The notes beneath the pieces were generated by a model. The model saw only the letters and a list, made by a program, of their open reading frames with translations, did no database searches and was not told where the DNA came from. A stretch of DNA of 64,000 nucleotides. It comes from an uncultured Comamonas sp. GTDB lineage: Bacteria > Pseudomonadota > Gammaproteobacteria > Burkholderiales > Burkholderiaceae_C. The DNA lies in assembly GCA_947306475.1 (NCBI GenBank), contig CAMZGS010000001.1:403858-467857 (forward strand). The letters run 5' to 3'. This document shows positions 54,551 through 63,849 of the stretch, one piece after another; position 1 is the first letter of the stretch, and the number at the start of each line of letters is the position of its first letter. Both the position numbers and the translations under genes were made by a program.

Positions 54551-55054
54551 TCACGACGAGCCGCTGCTCTCGCGGCGGCTGCGCAGCAGCTCATCCAGGA
54601 TCAGCAGGGCGGCGCCCACGCAGATGCTGATGTCGGCCACGTTGAAGGCCGGAAAGTGCCTGCCGCCCCAGTGAAAGTCCAGAAAGTCCACCACATAGCC
54701 GTGGATCAGCCGGTCCAGCACATTGCCGATGGCACCGCCCAGGATGCTGGCCAGTGCCAGACAGAAGAGTTTGTGCCCAGGGTGCCTGCGCAGCTGCCAG
54801 ACGATCAGCACTGTGGCACCGACGCCAATGCCGACAAACAGCCAGCGCTGCCAGCCGTCGTGGCTGGCCAGAAAGGAAAACGCCGCCCCGGTGTTGTGCG
54901 CGCGCACGATGTTGAAGAAGCTGGTGACCGGGGTGCTGTCCCACAGCGCATAGTGCTGCAGGATCCACTGCTTGGTGAGCTGGTCGAGCAGCAACACCAG
55001 CAGCGCCCAGGCCAGCCAGGGCCAGATGTGGGGGCGGGAGGGGGTGGTGTTCAT
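54551..55054 (-). CDS. lspA: Lipoprotein signal peptidase LspA
   Basis: Inner-membrane aspartic peptidase (167 residues) that cleaves prolipoprotein signal peptides. The catalytic Asp114 (GNVLDRL) and Asp141 (FNVADISI) are present, as is the DQLTKQW block near the N-terminus and [13 protein letters not shown]. It follows ribF and ileS, a widespread order, but is separated from ileS by a strong terminator and a palindrome, so lspA may be transcribed from its own promoter. The start at 55054 is the family start. Confidence 0.96.
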   Translation of the reverse strand: MNTTPSRPHIWPWLAWALLVLLLDQLTKQWILQHYALWDSTPVTSFFNIVRAHNTGAAFSFLASHDGWQRWLFVGIGVGATVLIVWQLRRHPGHKLFCLALASILGGAIGNVLDRLIHGYVVDFLDFHWGGRHFPAFNVADISICVGAALLILDELLRSRRESSGSS

Positions 55055-55087
55055 GGTTTTTCTAGCGGCTACCGTTGATTGGTAAAC

Positions 55088-55115
55088 GATTTCAACATCT
55101 TAATATGTTGAAATC
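55088..55115. repeat. 11-bp palindrome upstream of lspA
   Basis: GATTTCAACAT (55088-55098) and ATGTTGAAATC (55105-55115) around a 6-nt spacer. AT-rich; no T run on either side. It lies 34-61 nt before the lspA ATG and looks like an operator-type site. The 183-bp gap holds no gene. Confidence 0.55.
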
Positions 55116-55164
55116 TTTATGGGGAAAGCGCTGCAAGCTTCATTTTTTGGAGCTTGTGTACCTT

Positions 55165-55208
55165 GCAAAAACGCCCCGGGGCGCACAGGTCAGGCCTGGC
55201 GCCCCGGG
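55165..55208 (-). terminator. Intrinsic terminator of ileS
   Basis: On the minus strand CCCGGGGCGC and GCGCCCCGGG (10 bp), with an inner AGG/CCT pairing, then TTTTT. It lies 29 nt after the ileS stop and before lspA. Confidence 0.85.
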
Positions 55209-55237
55209 TGGTTGTCGCGAAGGGTTGCAAGCCGTGC

Positions 55238-58105
55238 TCAGGCGAAGTGGCGTGCTTCGCCGCTGCCGTGCAGGTTGCTGTCGCAGCGTCCGCACAGGGT
55301 GGGGTGCTCGGGGTTGGCGCCCACATCCTCGCGGTAGTGCCAGCAGCGCTCGCACTTGGCGTGGGTGCTGGTGTGCACCTCCACCTTCAGGGCATCGCCG
55401 GCCTGCACCTGCGCGGCGCTGGTGATGAAGACGAACTTCAGGTCCTCACCCAGCGATTGCAGCAGGGCCAGGTCTTCGGGCTCGGCGCTCAGGGTGATTT
55501 CGGCCTGCAGCGAGGGGCCCACCTTGCCGGCTTCGCGCTGGTTTTCGATTTCCTTGTTCACCACATCGCGGATGGTGCGGATGCGGCTCCACTTGTCCAG
55601 AAGGGCTGCATCGCCTGCCGGCAGGGTGGAGAAGGTCTCGGTGAAGATGGTGCTGGTGTGGCCCACCAGCTTCCAGGCTTCTTCGGCGGTGAACGAGAGG
55701 AACGGCGCCATCCAGCGCAAGAGCGCGTGCAGGATGTGGTGCAGCGCGGTCTGGGCGCTGCGGCGCGCATGGCTGCCCGCTGCGCTGGTGTACAGGCGGT
55801 CCTTGAGCACGTCCAGGTAGAAGCCGCCCAAGTCTTCCGAGCAGTACAGCTGCAGCTTGGCCACCACGGGGTGGAACTCGTACACCTTGTAGTGCGCCAG
55901 GATCTCCTGCTGCAACTGCGCGGCGCGCGCCAGGGCGTAGCGGTCGATTTCCAGCATTTGCTCGACGGGCACGCCGTCCTTGGCCAGGTCAAAGTCGCTC
56001 ACATTGGCCAGCAGGAAGCGCAGCGTGTTGCGGATGCGGCGGTAAGCATCGACCACGCGCGCCAGGATCTTGTCGTCGATGGCCAAGTCGCCCGAGTAAT
56101 CGGTCGAGGCGCACCACAGGCGGATGATTTCCGCGCCCAGCTTGCCGCTGACTTCCTGGGGCGAGACGGTGTTGCCCAGCGACTTGCTCATCTTCTTGCC
56201 CTGGCCGTCCACGGTGAAGCCGTGCGTGAGCAGGCTGCGGTAGGGCGCGCGGCCATAGATGGCGCAGGCCAGCAGCAGCGAGCTGTGGAACCAGCCTCGG
56301 TGCTGGTCGTGGCCTTCGAGGTACATGTCCGCCTCGGGGCCTTCGTCGTGGTGCATGCTCGGGTGCGTGCCGCGCAGCACGTGCCAGAAGGTGGAGCCAG
56401 AGTCGAACCACACTTCCAGGATGTCGGTGCTCTTGGTGTAGTGCTGGGCGTCCTCGGCGCCCAGGATGTCTTCGGTGGTGACGCGGCTCCAGGCCTCGAT
56501 ACCGCCTTTTTCAACGATTTCAGCGGCCTGATCCAGGATTTCCATGGTGCGCGGGTGCAGCTCGCCCGAATCCTTGTGCAGGAAGAACGGAATCGGCACG
56601 CCCCAGCTGCGCTGGCGCGAGATGCACCAGTCCGGGCGCCCGGCGATCATGTCGCGCAGGCGCGCCTTGCCGTTGCTGGGGTAGAAGGCGGTGTGTTCGA
56701 TGGCTTCCAGCGCAATCTGGCGCAGGGTTTTCTCGGGCTTTTGTGCCGGGTCGGTGAACACGCCTTCGCCTTCGTCCATGCGCACAAACCACTGGGCGGC
56801 AGCGCGGTAGATGACGGGCGACTTGTGGCGCCAGCAGTGCGGGTAGCTGTGCGTGATGCCAGAGGTGCCCATCAGGCGGCCGGCCACTTTCAGTGCATCG
56901 ATGATGACGGGCACGGCCTTCCAGATCGGCTGGCCGCCAAACAGCGGAAATTCCGGCGCGTACTGGCCATTGCCCTGCACGGGGTTGAGGATGTCCTCAT
57001 ACGCCAGACCATTGGCCACGCAGCTGTTGAAGTCGTCCACACCGTAGGCGGGCGCCGAGTGCACGATACCCGTGCCGTCTTCAGCGGTGGCGTAATCGGC
57101 CAGATACACGGGCGAGATGCGGTCGTAGCCCCTGTCCACGTGCGCCAGCGGGTGCCTGAAGGGCATGTGGTCCAGCTTTTCGCCCTTGGCGGTGGCAATC
57201 ACCGTGCCTTCGATCTCCCAGCGTTGCAGGCACTTTTCCACCAGCGCGGAGGCGACGATCAGCAGGCCACGCTCGGTATCGACCAGGCTGTATTCCAGCT
57301 CGGGGTTGAGGTTGAGCGCCTGGTTGGCCGGGATGGTCCAGGCGGTGGTGGTCCAGATGACGACAAACGCGTCCTTGTCCAGCTTGGGCAGGCCAAAGGC
57401 GGCGGCCAGCCTGGCCGGGTCGGCCGCGGGGAACATCACGTCCAGCGTTTGCGACTTCTTGTCGGCGTATTCGATTTCGAACTCGGCCAGCGACGAGGCG
57501 CAGTCAAAGCACCAGTACACGGGCTTCAGACCACGGTAGACAAAGCCGCGCTCCATGACTTTTTTCAGCGCGCGGATTTCACCGGCCTCGCTGGCAAAGT
57601 TCATGGTCTTGTAGGGGTTGTCCCATTCACCCAGCACGCCCAGGCGCTTGAAGTCGGCCATCTGCTGGGCGATTTGCTCAGTGGCAAAGGCACGGCCCTT
57701 GGCCTGCATTTCGTCGCGCGGCAGGTTGCGGCCATGCAGCTTTTCGATGGCGTTTTCAATCGGCAGGCCGTGGCAGTCCCAGCCGGGGGTGTAGAGCGCG
57801 TCGTAGCCTTCGAGCTGGCGCGCCTTGATGATCATGTCCTTGAGGATCTTGTTGACCGCGTGGCCAATGTGCAGCTGGCCGTTGGCGTACGGGGGGCCGT
57901 CGTGCAGGATGAACTTGGGCGCGCCCTGGCGCGCGGCGCGCAGTTGCTTGTAGATGCCTTGTTCGTCCCAGTCCTTGACCCATTGCGGCTCGCGCTTGGG
58001 CAGATCGCCGCGCATGGGGAAGGGTGTGTCGGGCATGTTCAGCGTGGCGCGGTAGGCGCCTTCCTGGACACTCTTGGCTTTCTTGGGGGCTTGTGGTTCG
58101 GACAT
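55238..58105 (-). CDS. ileS: Isoleucyl-tRNA synthetase
   Basis: Class I aminoacyl-tRNA synthetase (955 residues). The HIGH motif is in [15 protein letters not shown], the KMSKS in [10 protein letters not shown], and the C-terminal zinc site CERCWHY...LCGRC. The editing domain lies between. The start MSEPQAPKK at 58105 is preferred over an extra seven codons. A stem of 8 bp (58132-58153) sits in the ribF-ileS gap. ileS and ribF share the minus-strand transcript with the TPR-methyltransferase. Confidence 0.98.
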   Translation of the reverse strand: MSEPQAPKKAKSVQEGAYRATLNMPDTPFPMRGDLPKREPQWVKDWDEQGIYKQLRAARQGAPKFILHDGPPYANGQLHIGHAVNKILKDMIIKARQLEGYDALYTPGWDCHGLPIENAIEKLHGRNLPRDEMQAKGRAFATEQIAQQMADFKRLGVLGEWDNPYKTMNFASEAGEIRALKKVMERGFVYRGLKPVYWCFDCASSLAEFEIEYADKKSQTLDVMFPAADPARLAAAFGLPKLDKDAFVVIWTTTAWTIPANQALNLNPELEYSLVDTERGLLIVASALVEKCLQRWEIEGTVIATAKGEKLDHMPFRHPLAHVDRGYDRISPVYLADYATAEDGTGIVHSAPAYGVDDFNSCVANGLAYEDILNPVQGNGQYAPEFPLFGGQPIWKAVPVIIDALKVAGRLMGTSGITHSYPHCWRHKSPVIYRAAAQWFVRMDEGEGVFTDPAQKPEKTLRQIALEAIEHTAFYPSNGKARLRDMIAGRPDWCISRQRSWGVPIPFFLHKDSGELHPRTMEILDQAAEIVEKGGIEAWSRVTTEDILGAEDAQHYTKSTDILEVWFDSGSTFWHVLRGTHPSMHHDEGPEADMYLEGHDQHRGWFHSSLLLACAIYGRAPYRSLLTHGFTVDGQGKKMSKSLGNTVSPQEVSGKLGAEIIRLWCASTDYSGDLAIDDKILARVVDAYRRIRNTLRFLLANVSDFDLAKDGVPVEQMLEIDRYALARAAQLQQEILAHYKVYEFHPVVAKLQLYCSEDLGGFYLDVLKDRLYTSAAGSHARRSAQTALHHILHALLRWMAPFLSFTAEEAWKLVGHTSTIFTETFSTLPAGDAALLDKWSRIRTIRDVVNKEIENQREAGKVGPSLQAEITLSAEPEDLALLQSLGEDLKFVFITSAAQVQAGDALKVEVHTSTHAKCERCWHYREDVGANPEHPTLCGRCDSNLHGSGEARHFA

Positions 58106-58131
58106 GAAAAATCTTTCTCGCTTCAAGGCAA

Positions 58132-58153
58132 GGCCCAGGGCAGTGCCTGGGCC
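58132..58153. repeat. Inverted repeat in the ribF-ileS gap
   Basis: GGCCCAGG and CCTGGGCC (8 bp, 6-nt loop), no T run on the minus strand. Function not evident. Confidence 0.45.
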
Positions 58154-58193
58154 GGGAATCTGGGGGAGGGGTGATCAGCGAAGGAGCAGAGCG

Positions 58194-59252
58194 TCAAATT
58201 CGATCGCGTGTGATCTGACGCTGGGTTTGCGTGTGGGTCACGCTGGCGGCGGGCTGTTGCCCGGCAAAAAAAGCACGGGCATCGGCGCAGTCTTGCGCGA
58301 TGCCCCGAGTGAGTGCATCCAGGCTGTCGTACTTCAGCTCATCGTGCAGTTTGTGCAGCAGTTCCACCCGGATGATTTTACCGTAGCCCCCATCGCGGCC
58401 CAGGTGCTCGGGCCAGTCCAGGCAGTGCGTCTCCAGCAGCACGCGTCCGCCGTTGACGTCGTTGGGATCGAGCGAGGGGCGCACACCCAGGTTGGCCACG
58501 CCTTGCAGGGGTGTGTCGGTCAGGCCATGCACCAGCACGACGAAGATGCCGCTGGCCGCCGGCTTCCAGTGGTCAAAGCGCAGGTTGAGGGTGCGAAAGC
58601 CATTGCCCAGGCCGGGTGCGCTTTCGGCCAGGCTGCGGCCCAGCTTGCGCCCGTGCACCACATGGCCGCTGATGGCGTAGGGGCGGCCCAGCAGGCGTTC
58701 GGCAGCGAGCATGTCGCCTCTGGCCAGCGCCGCGCGCACTTCGGTGCTGGAGACGCGCACGCCATGCACTTCGTAGCTGTTCATGCGCGCCACTTCAAAG
58801 CCCTGTGCCTGTCCGGCCTGATCCAGGAAGGGGTAGTCGCCTGCGCGCTGCGCACCAAAGCGGAAATCGTCGCCCACCAGCACGTAGCGCGCCCCCAGGC
58901 CGCCCAGCAGCACCTCGTCCACAAAGGCCTGGGGGCTGAGGCTGGCCAGCGCCTGGTTGAACGGCAGGATCACCACCTGGTCCAGGCCACACACGCGCAG
59001 CTGCGCCAGCTTGTCGCGCAGCGTGCCCACGCGCGCCGGCGCCAGCTGCGGCTTGCCCAGCACCTTGGCAAAGTAGTCGCGCGGGTGCGGCTCAAACGTC
59101 ACCGCGCAACTGGGCAGGCCGCGTTGCGCCGCTTCGGCACGCAGCAGCCCCAGCATGGCCTGATGGCCACGGTGCACGCCGTCGAAATTGCCAATGGTCA
59201 GCGCACAGGCCGGCGCCAGGCCGGTCTGCCGGTAGCCGAGGAAGATCTTCAT
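58194..59252 (-). CDS. ribF: Bifunctional riboflavin kinase/FAD synthetase
   Basis: A 352-residue enzyme that phosphorylates riboflavin to FMN and adenylates it to FAD. The N-terminal nucleotidyltransferase domain has GNFDGVHRGHQAML and TFEPHPRDYF, and a SSTEVRAAL segment. The C-terminal riboflavin-kinase domain has GVANLGVRPS and a later LLETHCLD. It ends with a Gln/Thr-rich tail. The ATG at 59252 overlaps the upstream methyltransferase stop as ATGA. ribF-ileS-lspA is a widely conserved order. Confidence 0.96.
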   Translation of the reverse strand: MKIFLGYRQTGLAPACALTIGNFDGVHRGHQAMLGLLRAEAAQRGLPSCAVTFEPHPRDYFAKVLGKPQLAPARVGTLRDKLAQLRVCGLDQVVILPFNQALASLSPQAFVDEVLLGGLGARYVLVGDDFRFGAQRAGDYPFLDQAGQAQGFEVARMNSYEVHGVRVSSTEVRAALARGDMLAAERLLGRPYAISGHVVHGRKLGRSLAESAPGLGNGFRTLNLRFDHWKPAASGIFVVLVHGLTDTPLQGVANLGVRPSLDPNDVNGGRVLLETHCLDWPEHLGRDGGYGKIIRVELLHKLHDELKYDSLDALTRGIAQDCADARAFFAGQQPAASVTHTQTQRQITRDRI

Positions 59253-60604
59253 GCTGCGGGGTGGCTGTCCGCTGCGGCGGGTTTGTGTGCCGTGATCAGC
59301 AGGCCTTGCACCGGCTCGCCCGCTTCGCGACGCAGCACCAGCTCCTCCACCTCGATCTCAAAACCGGCTTGTGCGCACAGCGCCTCCACATGGCTGCGCT
59401 TGTGGGCGTAGCGGCCACTGGCCTGCAGCACCAGGTCGGGGCCATCTTCGGGGGCGATCTCGCAGGAGAAGTACAGCACGCCACCGGGCAGCAGGATGCG
59501 TTGGGCGTTGGGCAGTGCGTTGGTCAGGTCGCCGGCATAGATGAACACATCCAGCGCAGTGAGCACGTGGTACAGGCTGTCGGGCGTGGCTTGCAGCGCA
59601 TCGTGCAGGTTGACGGTGTGGAAGCGGTCGTACACCTGATGGCGTGCAGCCTGCTCCACCATCTTGGTGGCCACATCCACACCGATCAGATAACCGTTCA
59701 GCCGGCCCAGGTACACGCCCAGCAGACCCGTGCCACAGCCCAGGTCGAGCACATTGATCTGCTTGTCGGGGTGGCGCTGGATGATCTTTTCGGCCACCAG
59801 CTTGGGCAGCCTGTAGCCCAGCTGGCCCACCATGTGCATGTCGTAGGTGTCGGCCATGCCGTCGAACAGTTCGCGGCTGAGTTCCACGGGCTGCTGTGCA
59901 GGTGTCTGGCCCTGGGTGAGCTGTTGCCAGTAGGCGTAGGTGGGATTGTCGGGTTGCAGCGCCACCAGGGCATCGGCGTCAGCCTGTGCCTGTGCGCTGG
60001 TGGTCAGGCCCGCTGTCATCAGGGCATCCAGGCGGCCTTCCAGGGCGTAGCGGTTGCTCGGGTTTTCGGCCACCAGGCCATTCCACAGGGCAAGGGCTTC
60101 CTCGTGCTGACCCAGGGCACTCAGGTCCCGCGCCAGCAGGCGGCGCAACTCCATGTCGTTGGGCACCAGCGCCAGGCCGCGGCGCAGGTGCGTGACGGCC
60201 ATTTCCATGGCACCGGCGCGGTGGGCAATGTCGATCACGCCAGCCAGTACCTGCAGGTTGTTGGGCTCCAGGGCTGCCACTTTTTCTGCCGTCTGCACGG
60301 CGTCTGCAAACTGGTTGTGGCGTGCTTGCAGCAGGGCCATTTCCAGCAGGCCCGGCCCCCAGTTGGGCGCGACGTTCACGCAGCGGCGCATGGCGTCGAA
60401 GGCACCAGCCTTGTTGCCCGATTTTTCGGCCATCAGCGCCGCCAGCATGAACAGGCGCGCGTCACCGGGCAGGATGCGCTGTGCCTGGTTCAGGGTCAGT
60501 GCCGCCTGCTTCAGCTGCCCCTGGCTGATCTGACGGCGTGCGGTTTCAAGATGCTTGCGAATGGGGTCGGCGAAAGGGCCTTGGAGGTTGCGGCCAGTGG
60601 TCAT
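59249..60604 (-). CDS. TPR-repeat, SAM-dependent methyltransferase (intact copy)
   Basis: A 451-residue protein of two halves. The N-terminal part (about 20-225) is helix-turn-helix TPR-like repeats (ALTLNQAQRILPGD, AEKVAALEPNN). The C-terminal part (about 255-440) is a class I methyltransferase with motif I NVLDLGCGTGLLGVYLG and GVDVATKMVEQA. The substrate is unknown. Protein acceptors are plausible because the TPR part usually binds protein, but that is inference. It precedes ribF in the transcript. A second copy, 1.7 kb upstream, is broken; see the pseudogene at 61026. Confidence 0.88.
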   Translation of the reverse strand: MTTGRNLQGPFADPIRKHLETARRQISQGQLKQAALTLNQAQRILPGDARLFMLAALMAEKSGNKAGAFDAMRRCVNVAPNWGPGLLEMALLQARHNQFADAVQTAEKVAALEPNNLQVLAGVIDIAHRAGAMEMAVTHLRRGLALVPNDMELRRLLARDLSALGQHEEALALWNGLVAENPSNRYALEGRLDALMTAGLTTSAQAQADADALVALQPDNPTYAYWQQLTQGQTPAQQPVELSRELFDGMADTYDMHMVGQLGYRLPKLVAEKIIQRHPDKQINVLDLGCGTGLLGVYLGRLNGYLIGVDVATKMVEQAARHQVYDRFHTVNLHDALQATPDSLYHVLTALDVFIYAGDLTNALPNAQRILLPGGVLYFSCEIAPEDGPDLVLQASGRYAHKRSHVEALCAQAGFEIEVEELVLRREAGEPVQGLLITAHKPAAADSHPAA

Positions 60605-60736
60605 GAACTCAAAAACTTTCAGTAAGCAAAGGGGCTGTCTGCCTGGGCAGCAGAACCGCGGATTATCACAGGGTTGGCCAAAGAGGAAATGGGCTCGTTG
60701 TCTTGTGGGTGCCAGCGGCCAACTGGATGCGCGGTT

Positions 60737-61015
60737 TTATTCCTGCGGTTGTGCGCTGGACGGTGGTGTGCGCACCAGGGCTTCCAGCTGCGCCACCCGC
60801 TCTTCCAGGGCTGCGATGCGGCTGGTGAGGTCGTCGTTGGTGGCAGGCTGTGCTGCAGCGCTGCTGACGGCAGGCTCGCCGCATAGCAGATGGGCCCAGC
60901 GGGCCTCGCGCGCGCCGGGGGCCTTGGGCAGCAGGCGCACCAGCGGACCACCTTTTTCGGCGCTGCGCTCCTGCAGTTCGTGCAAGAAGGCTTCGACCGA
61001 TGATGTGTCGGCAAA
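60737..61015 (-). pseudogene. yceH: YceH (DUF480) C-terminal remnant
   Basis: On the minus strand, a frame reads [22 protein letters not shown], then [22 protein letters not shown], and ends with a coiled coil [18 protein letters not shown] and QPQE before the stop at 60737. This matches the C-terminal half of YceH/DUF480 proteins, whose usual length is about 215 residues; the N-terminal half is missing. Upstream (from about 61016) the DNA belongs to the duplicated methyltransferase in another frame. So yceH has been truncated by a rearrangement. It lacks a start codon of its own at the right place. Confidence 0.75.
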
Positions 61016-61025
61016 GCGGTGCCAG

Positions 61026-62355
61026 CCTCGGGCTTGTATGCCGTCACCAGTAAACCCGATACAGGCTGTCCCGCCTCTTGGCGCAAGACCAACTCCTCTA
61101 CCGTCGCCTCCAGACCCGCTTGTGCGCACAAGGCCTCGATATGGCTGCGTTTGTGGGCATAGCGTCCATTGGCCTGCAGAATCAGATCCGGCCCGTCTTC
61201 GGGGGCAATTTCGCATGAGAAGTACAGCACCCCACCAGGGAGCAGGATGCGCTGGGCATTGGGCAACGCAGCCGTCAAATCGCCTGCATAGATAAATGCA
61301 TCCAGCGCCGTCAACACGTGGTACAGCCCATTCGGGGTGGCTTGCAAGGCATCGTGCAGATTGACCATGTGAAAGCGGTCGTACACCTGATGGCGGACCG
61401 CCTGCTCAATCATTTTCTGCGCTACGTCCACACCAATCAGGTGGCCTTTGAGGCGACCGAGGTACACCCCCAGCAGACCTGTGCCACAGCCCAGGTCGAG
61501 CACGTTGATGTCTTTTTGCGGATGGCGCTGGGTGATTTTTTCTGCCACCAGCTTGGGCAGGCGGTACCCCAGTTGGCCCACCATGTGCAGGTCGTACCCC
61601 TCCGCCATACCATCAAACAAATCACGGCTGATTTCAATGGGTTGCTGGCTTGGGGTCTGTCCTTGGGTTAATTGGTGGTGGTAGGCATAGACCGGATTGT
61701 CGGGTTGCAATGCCAGCAGGGCGGCAGCATCTTCCTGGGCCTGTGCGCTGCCGATTTGGTTGGCTGCGGTGAGTGCTTGCAGGCGGCCTTCAAGTGCATA
61801 TTGGTTGCCTGGGTTCTCGGTGACCAAACCATCCCAAAGCGCCAGCGATTCTTCGTGCTGGCCCAGGGCGCTCAGATCCTGCGCCAGCATACGGCGCAGT
61901 TCCATATCACCCGGCACCAACTCCAGGCCACGGCGCAGATGGAGTACGGCCATCTCGGTGTGGCCAGCGCGGTGGGCAATATCGACTACTCCGGCCAGAA
62001 CCTGCAGATTGCGCGGTTCCAGCTTCGCCACTTTTTCTGCCAGCTCGATTGCCTGGGGAAACTGGTTGTGGCGGGCATGGAGTAAGGCTGATTCGAGCAA
62101 CCCCGGCCCCCAGTTGGGCGCTACGTTGATGCACCGGTGCATGGCATCAAAAGCGCCTGCTTGGTTGCCAGATTTCTCTGCCATCAGGGCCGCCAGCATA
62201 AAGAGACGAGCATCGCCGGGGAGAATGCGCTGGGCCTGGTTCAGGGTTTGCGCTGCTTGCTGGAGCTGTCCCTAGCTGATCTGGCGGCGGGCAGTTTCAA
62301 GATGTTTGCGAATGGGGTCGGCAAAAGGGCCTTGGAGAGGGCGGCCAGTGGTCAT
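61026..62355 (-). pseudogene. TPR-methyltransferase, second copy with nonsense codon and lost stop
   Basis: Highly similar to the intact copy at 59249, about four-fifths identical by eye over most of its length. Reading from ATG 62355 gives MTTGRPLQGPFADPIRKHLE, but codon 28 is TAG (62274-62272) where the intact copy has CAG. An internal ATG at 62199 would permit a shortened product lacking part of the TPR region. At the 3' end similarity stops around 61028, after AYKPEAG, where the DNA joins the yceH remnant. The frame then reads through it out of phase to a stop at 60619. Methyltransferase motif I NVLDLGCGTGLLGVYLG is intact. The upstream 80 bp also matches that of the intact copy, including GATTATCACAGGG. 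Confidence 0.8.
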
Positions 62356-62591
62356 GAACTGAGACTTTCAAGTGTAAGCAAGCAAAAGGCGAGGCTGACT
62401 GCTGGTAGGCAGCAAAGCCCATGATTATCACAGGGAAGGTGACGGTGATTGCACAGCTTGCTGTCTGGTAAAGCGCAGGGCATGAATGCAAAAAATAGTG
62501 TCCTTGGTCAAGAAATGGATTTTCTTCGCCAGAATCGTGCAGTTGCAGGCCGCATGTTTGCGGCTTGATCGACTCTACCTACCTTCTTCCT
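62356..62591. other. Divergent region upstream of xrtH and the second methyltransferase copy
   Basis: Up to 62435 it is a diverged copy of the 60605-60673 leader. Beyond that it is AT-richer. A short hairpin GCCGCA and TGCGGC (62549-62564) lies before xrtH. No gene seen. Confidence 0.4.
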
Positions 62592-63113
62592 ATGCGACGT
62601 TTTTTTCTGATTTTTCTTGGACTGCAGTTGGGCTTATTTGGCCTCAATATGCTCAATTGGGTGCAGCAGCATGTGGTGCTGCCGTGGACCAGTGCCTTGG
62701 CCAGTTTCTGTGCAGGGCTGGTTACATGGTTTGATAGCGGTACAGCAGCAGTCGGCAAGGTGCTGTGGAATACCAGCAACGGCTTTGGCGTCTCGATTGA
62801 GGCTGGCTGCAATGGCCTGGAGGCGTACATCGTTCTGTTTTCTGGGGTTATGGCCTTCCCAGCTGCTTGGTATCAACGCGGGGTGGGTCTGTTCATCGGA
62901 TTCTTGGCCGTGCAGAGTCTGAATGTCGTGCGCGTTATCAGTCTTTTTTATCTAGGGCAATGGAGCCGCCCTGTGTTTGACTTTGCCCATGAATACCTAT
63001 GGCAAGCCCTGATCATGCTGGATGTGCTCGTTTTCTGGCTTCTGTGGGTGCGCTGGTGCCAAAAAGACCCGGCCCTACAAGGGGATGTTCAAGGAGGAGT
63101 TGTTCATGCCTGA
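62592..63113 (+). CDS. xrtH: Exosortase H (IPTLxxWG-CTERM type)
   Basis: A 173-residue polytopic membrane cysteine protease/transpeptidase of the exosortase family. The triad is visible as Cys73 in EAGCNGLEAY, Arg114 in NVVRVISLFYLG and His133 in FAHEYLWQ, each within membrane helices. The short length and the EAGCNGLE form fit the XrtH subtype. It sorts and probably cleaves proteins with a C-terminal IPTLxxWG-transmembrane-Arg signal. ATG 62592 is preferred over a TTG at 62565. It overlaps the next gene by 8 nt. No protein with an IPTLxxWG tail is encoded in this window. Confidence 0.85.
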   Translation: MRRFFLIFLGLQLGLFGLNMLNWVQQHVVLPWTSALASFCAGLVTWFDSGTAAVGKVLWNTSNGFGVSIEAGCNGLEAYIVLFSGVMAFPAAWYQRGVGLFIGFLAVQSLNVVRVISLFYLGQWSRPVFDFAHEYLWQALIMLDVLVFWLLWVRWCQKDPALQGDVQGGVVHA

Positions 63114-63849
63114 AATCAGCACCAATCCTGATACCAGCCCGCCCCAGATTTCCACCAATCCCGATGCCAGCCTGCCTGCGTCGGTTTTGCCATCGTCGGT
63201 TTCTGCCTCAGTGCCGCCACCGCATCCGACAGTACCGGCCCCGGCCAAGGCGGCATGGTTGCTCCCGAACAAGCCCATTGCCCGCTTTGTCGTTTTGGCC
63301 GTGCTGGGGGTGGTCGTATTGACCCTGTTGTGGAGTGTGGTAGCCCCATGGCTGGCCGGGCCGGCGGCCCTTTTGTCTTCGTGGGTGCTGGACATTGGGG
63401 CCAGCGGCTGGGTGCAGCACACGCAGATGGAAGGAACGCTTTTGAGCGTGTATTCATCCCTGCAGGTCAGTACAGCGCAAACAGGCTGGCGGCCCAGCGA
63501 GGTCATCATTGACATCAATCCGGCCCGTTATGGTTACAGCTTGCCTATTTTGTGGGCCTTGTTTCTGGCCGCATCCGGCCCAGGACGGGTATGGCGCATG
63601 GCTGCCGGGGCAGTCTTATTGGTTCCGCTGCATGCCTTCAGCATCGTCACCCAGGTGCTGATGCAGTTGTGTCTTGCCGTGCAGCTCAACCCCCAGGTGT
63701 TGCATATCCAGACCTGGCAACTGGAGGCACTGGTCTATGCCTACCAGTTGGGTAGCTTGGTCATTCCATCTTTAAGTCCATTGTTGCTGTGGTTGTGGCT
63801 GGACCAGGCGTTTGTGCGACGCACATTTGCCGGCATGGTTCGGCATTGA
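63106..63849 (+). CDS. Exosortase H-associated membrane protein
   Basis: A 247-residue protein with a Pro/Ser/Thr-rich N-terminal region (about 1-45, including the repeated ISTNPD), followed by about five hydrophobic segments (first about 55-80) and loops with NPARYGYSLPILWALF. It is directly downstream of and overlaps xrtH by 8 nt, with AAGGAGG 7 nt before the ATG at 63106, so the two are co-translated. Its role is presumably to support exosortase H. The name follows the family found next to XrtH; no mechanism is known from sequence. Confidence 0.75.
   Translation: MPEISTNPDTSPPQISTNPDASLPASVLPSSVSASVPPPHPTVPAPAKAAWLLPNKPIARFVVLAVLGVVVLTLLWSVVAPWLAGPAALLSSWVLDIGASGWVQHTQMEGTLLSVYSSLQVSTAQTGWRPSEVIIDINPARYGYSLPILWALFLAASGPGRVWRMAAGAVLLVPLHAFSIVTQVLMQLCLAVQLNPQVLHIQTWQLEALVYAYQLGSLVIPSLSPLLLWLWLDQAFVRRTFAGMVRH

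Noticed and set aside
55088..55115. Palindrome upstream of lspA as a terminator
   Set aside because: No T run on either strand, so listed as an operator-like repeat rather than a terminator.
55154..58174. Long plus-strand open frame of about 1000 codons
   Set aside because: It lies entirely antisense to ileS and reads as Ala/Gly/Val/Arg-rich sequence without motifs; long antisense frames are expected in GC-rich DNA.
60619..62199. Frame joining the methyltransferase copy with a novel C-terminal tail
   Set aside because: The tail is the yceH remnant read in the wrong frame (low-complexity, Pro/Arg/Ser-rich), so a true fusion protein is unlikely; recorded as a pseudogene instead.
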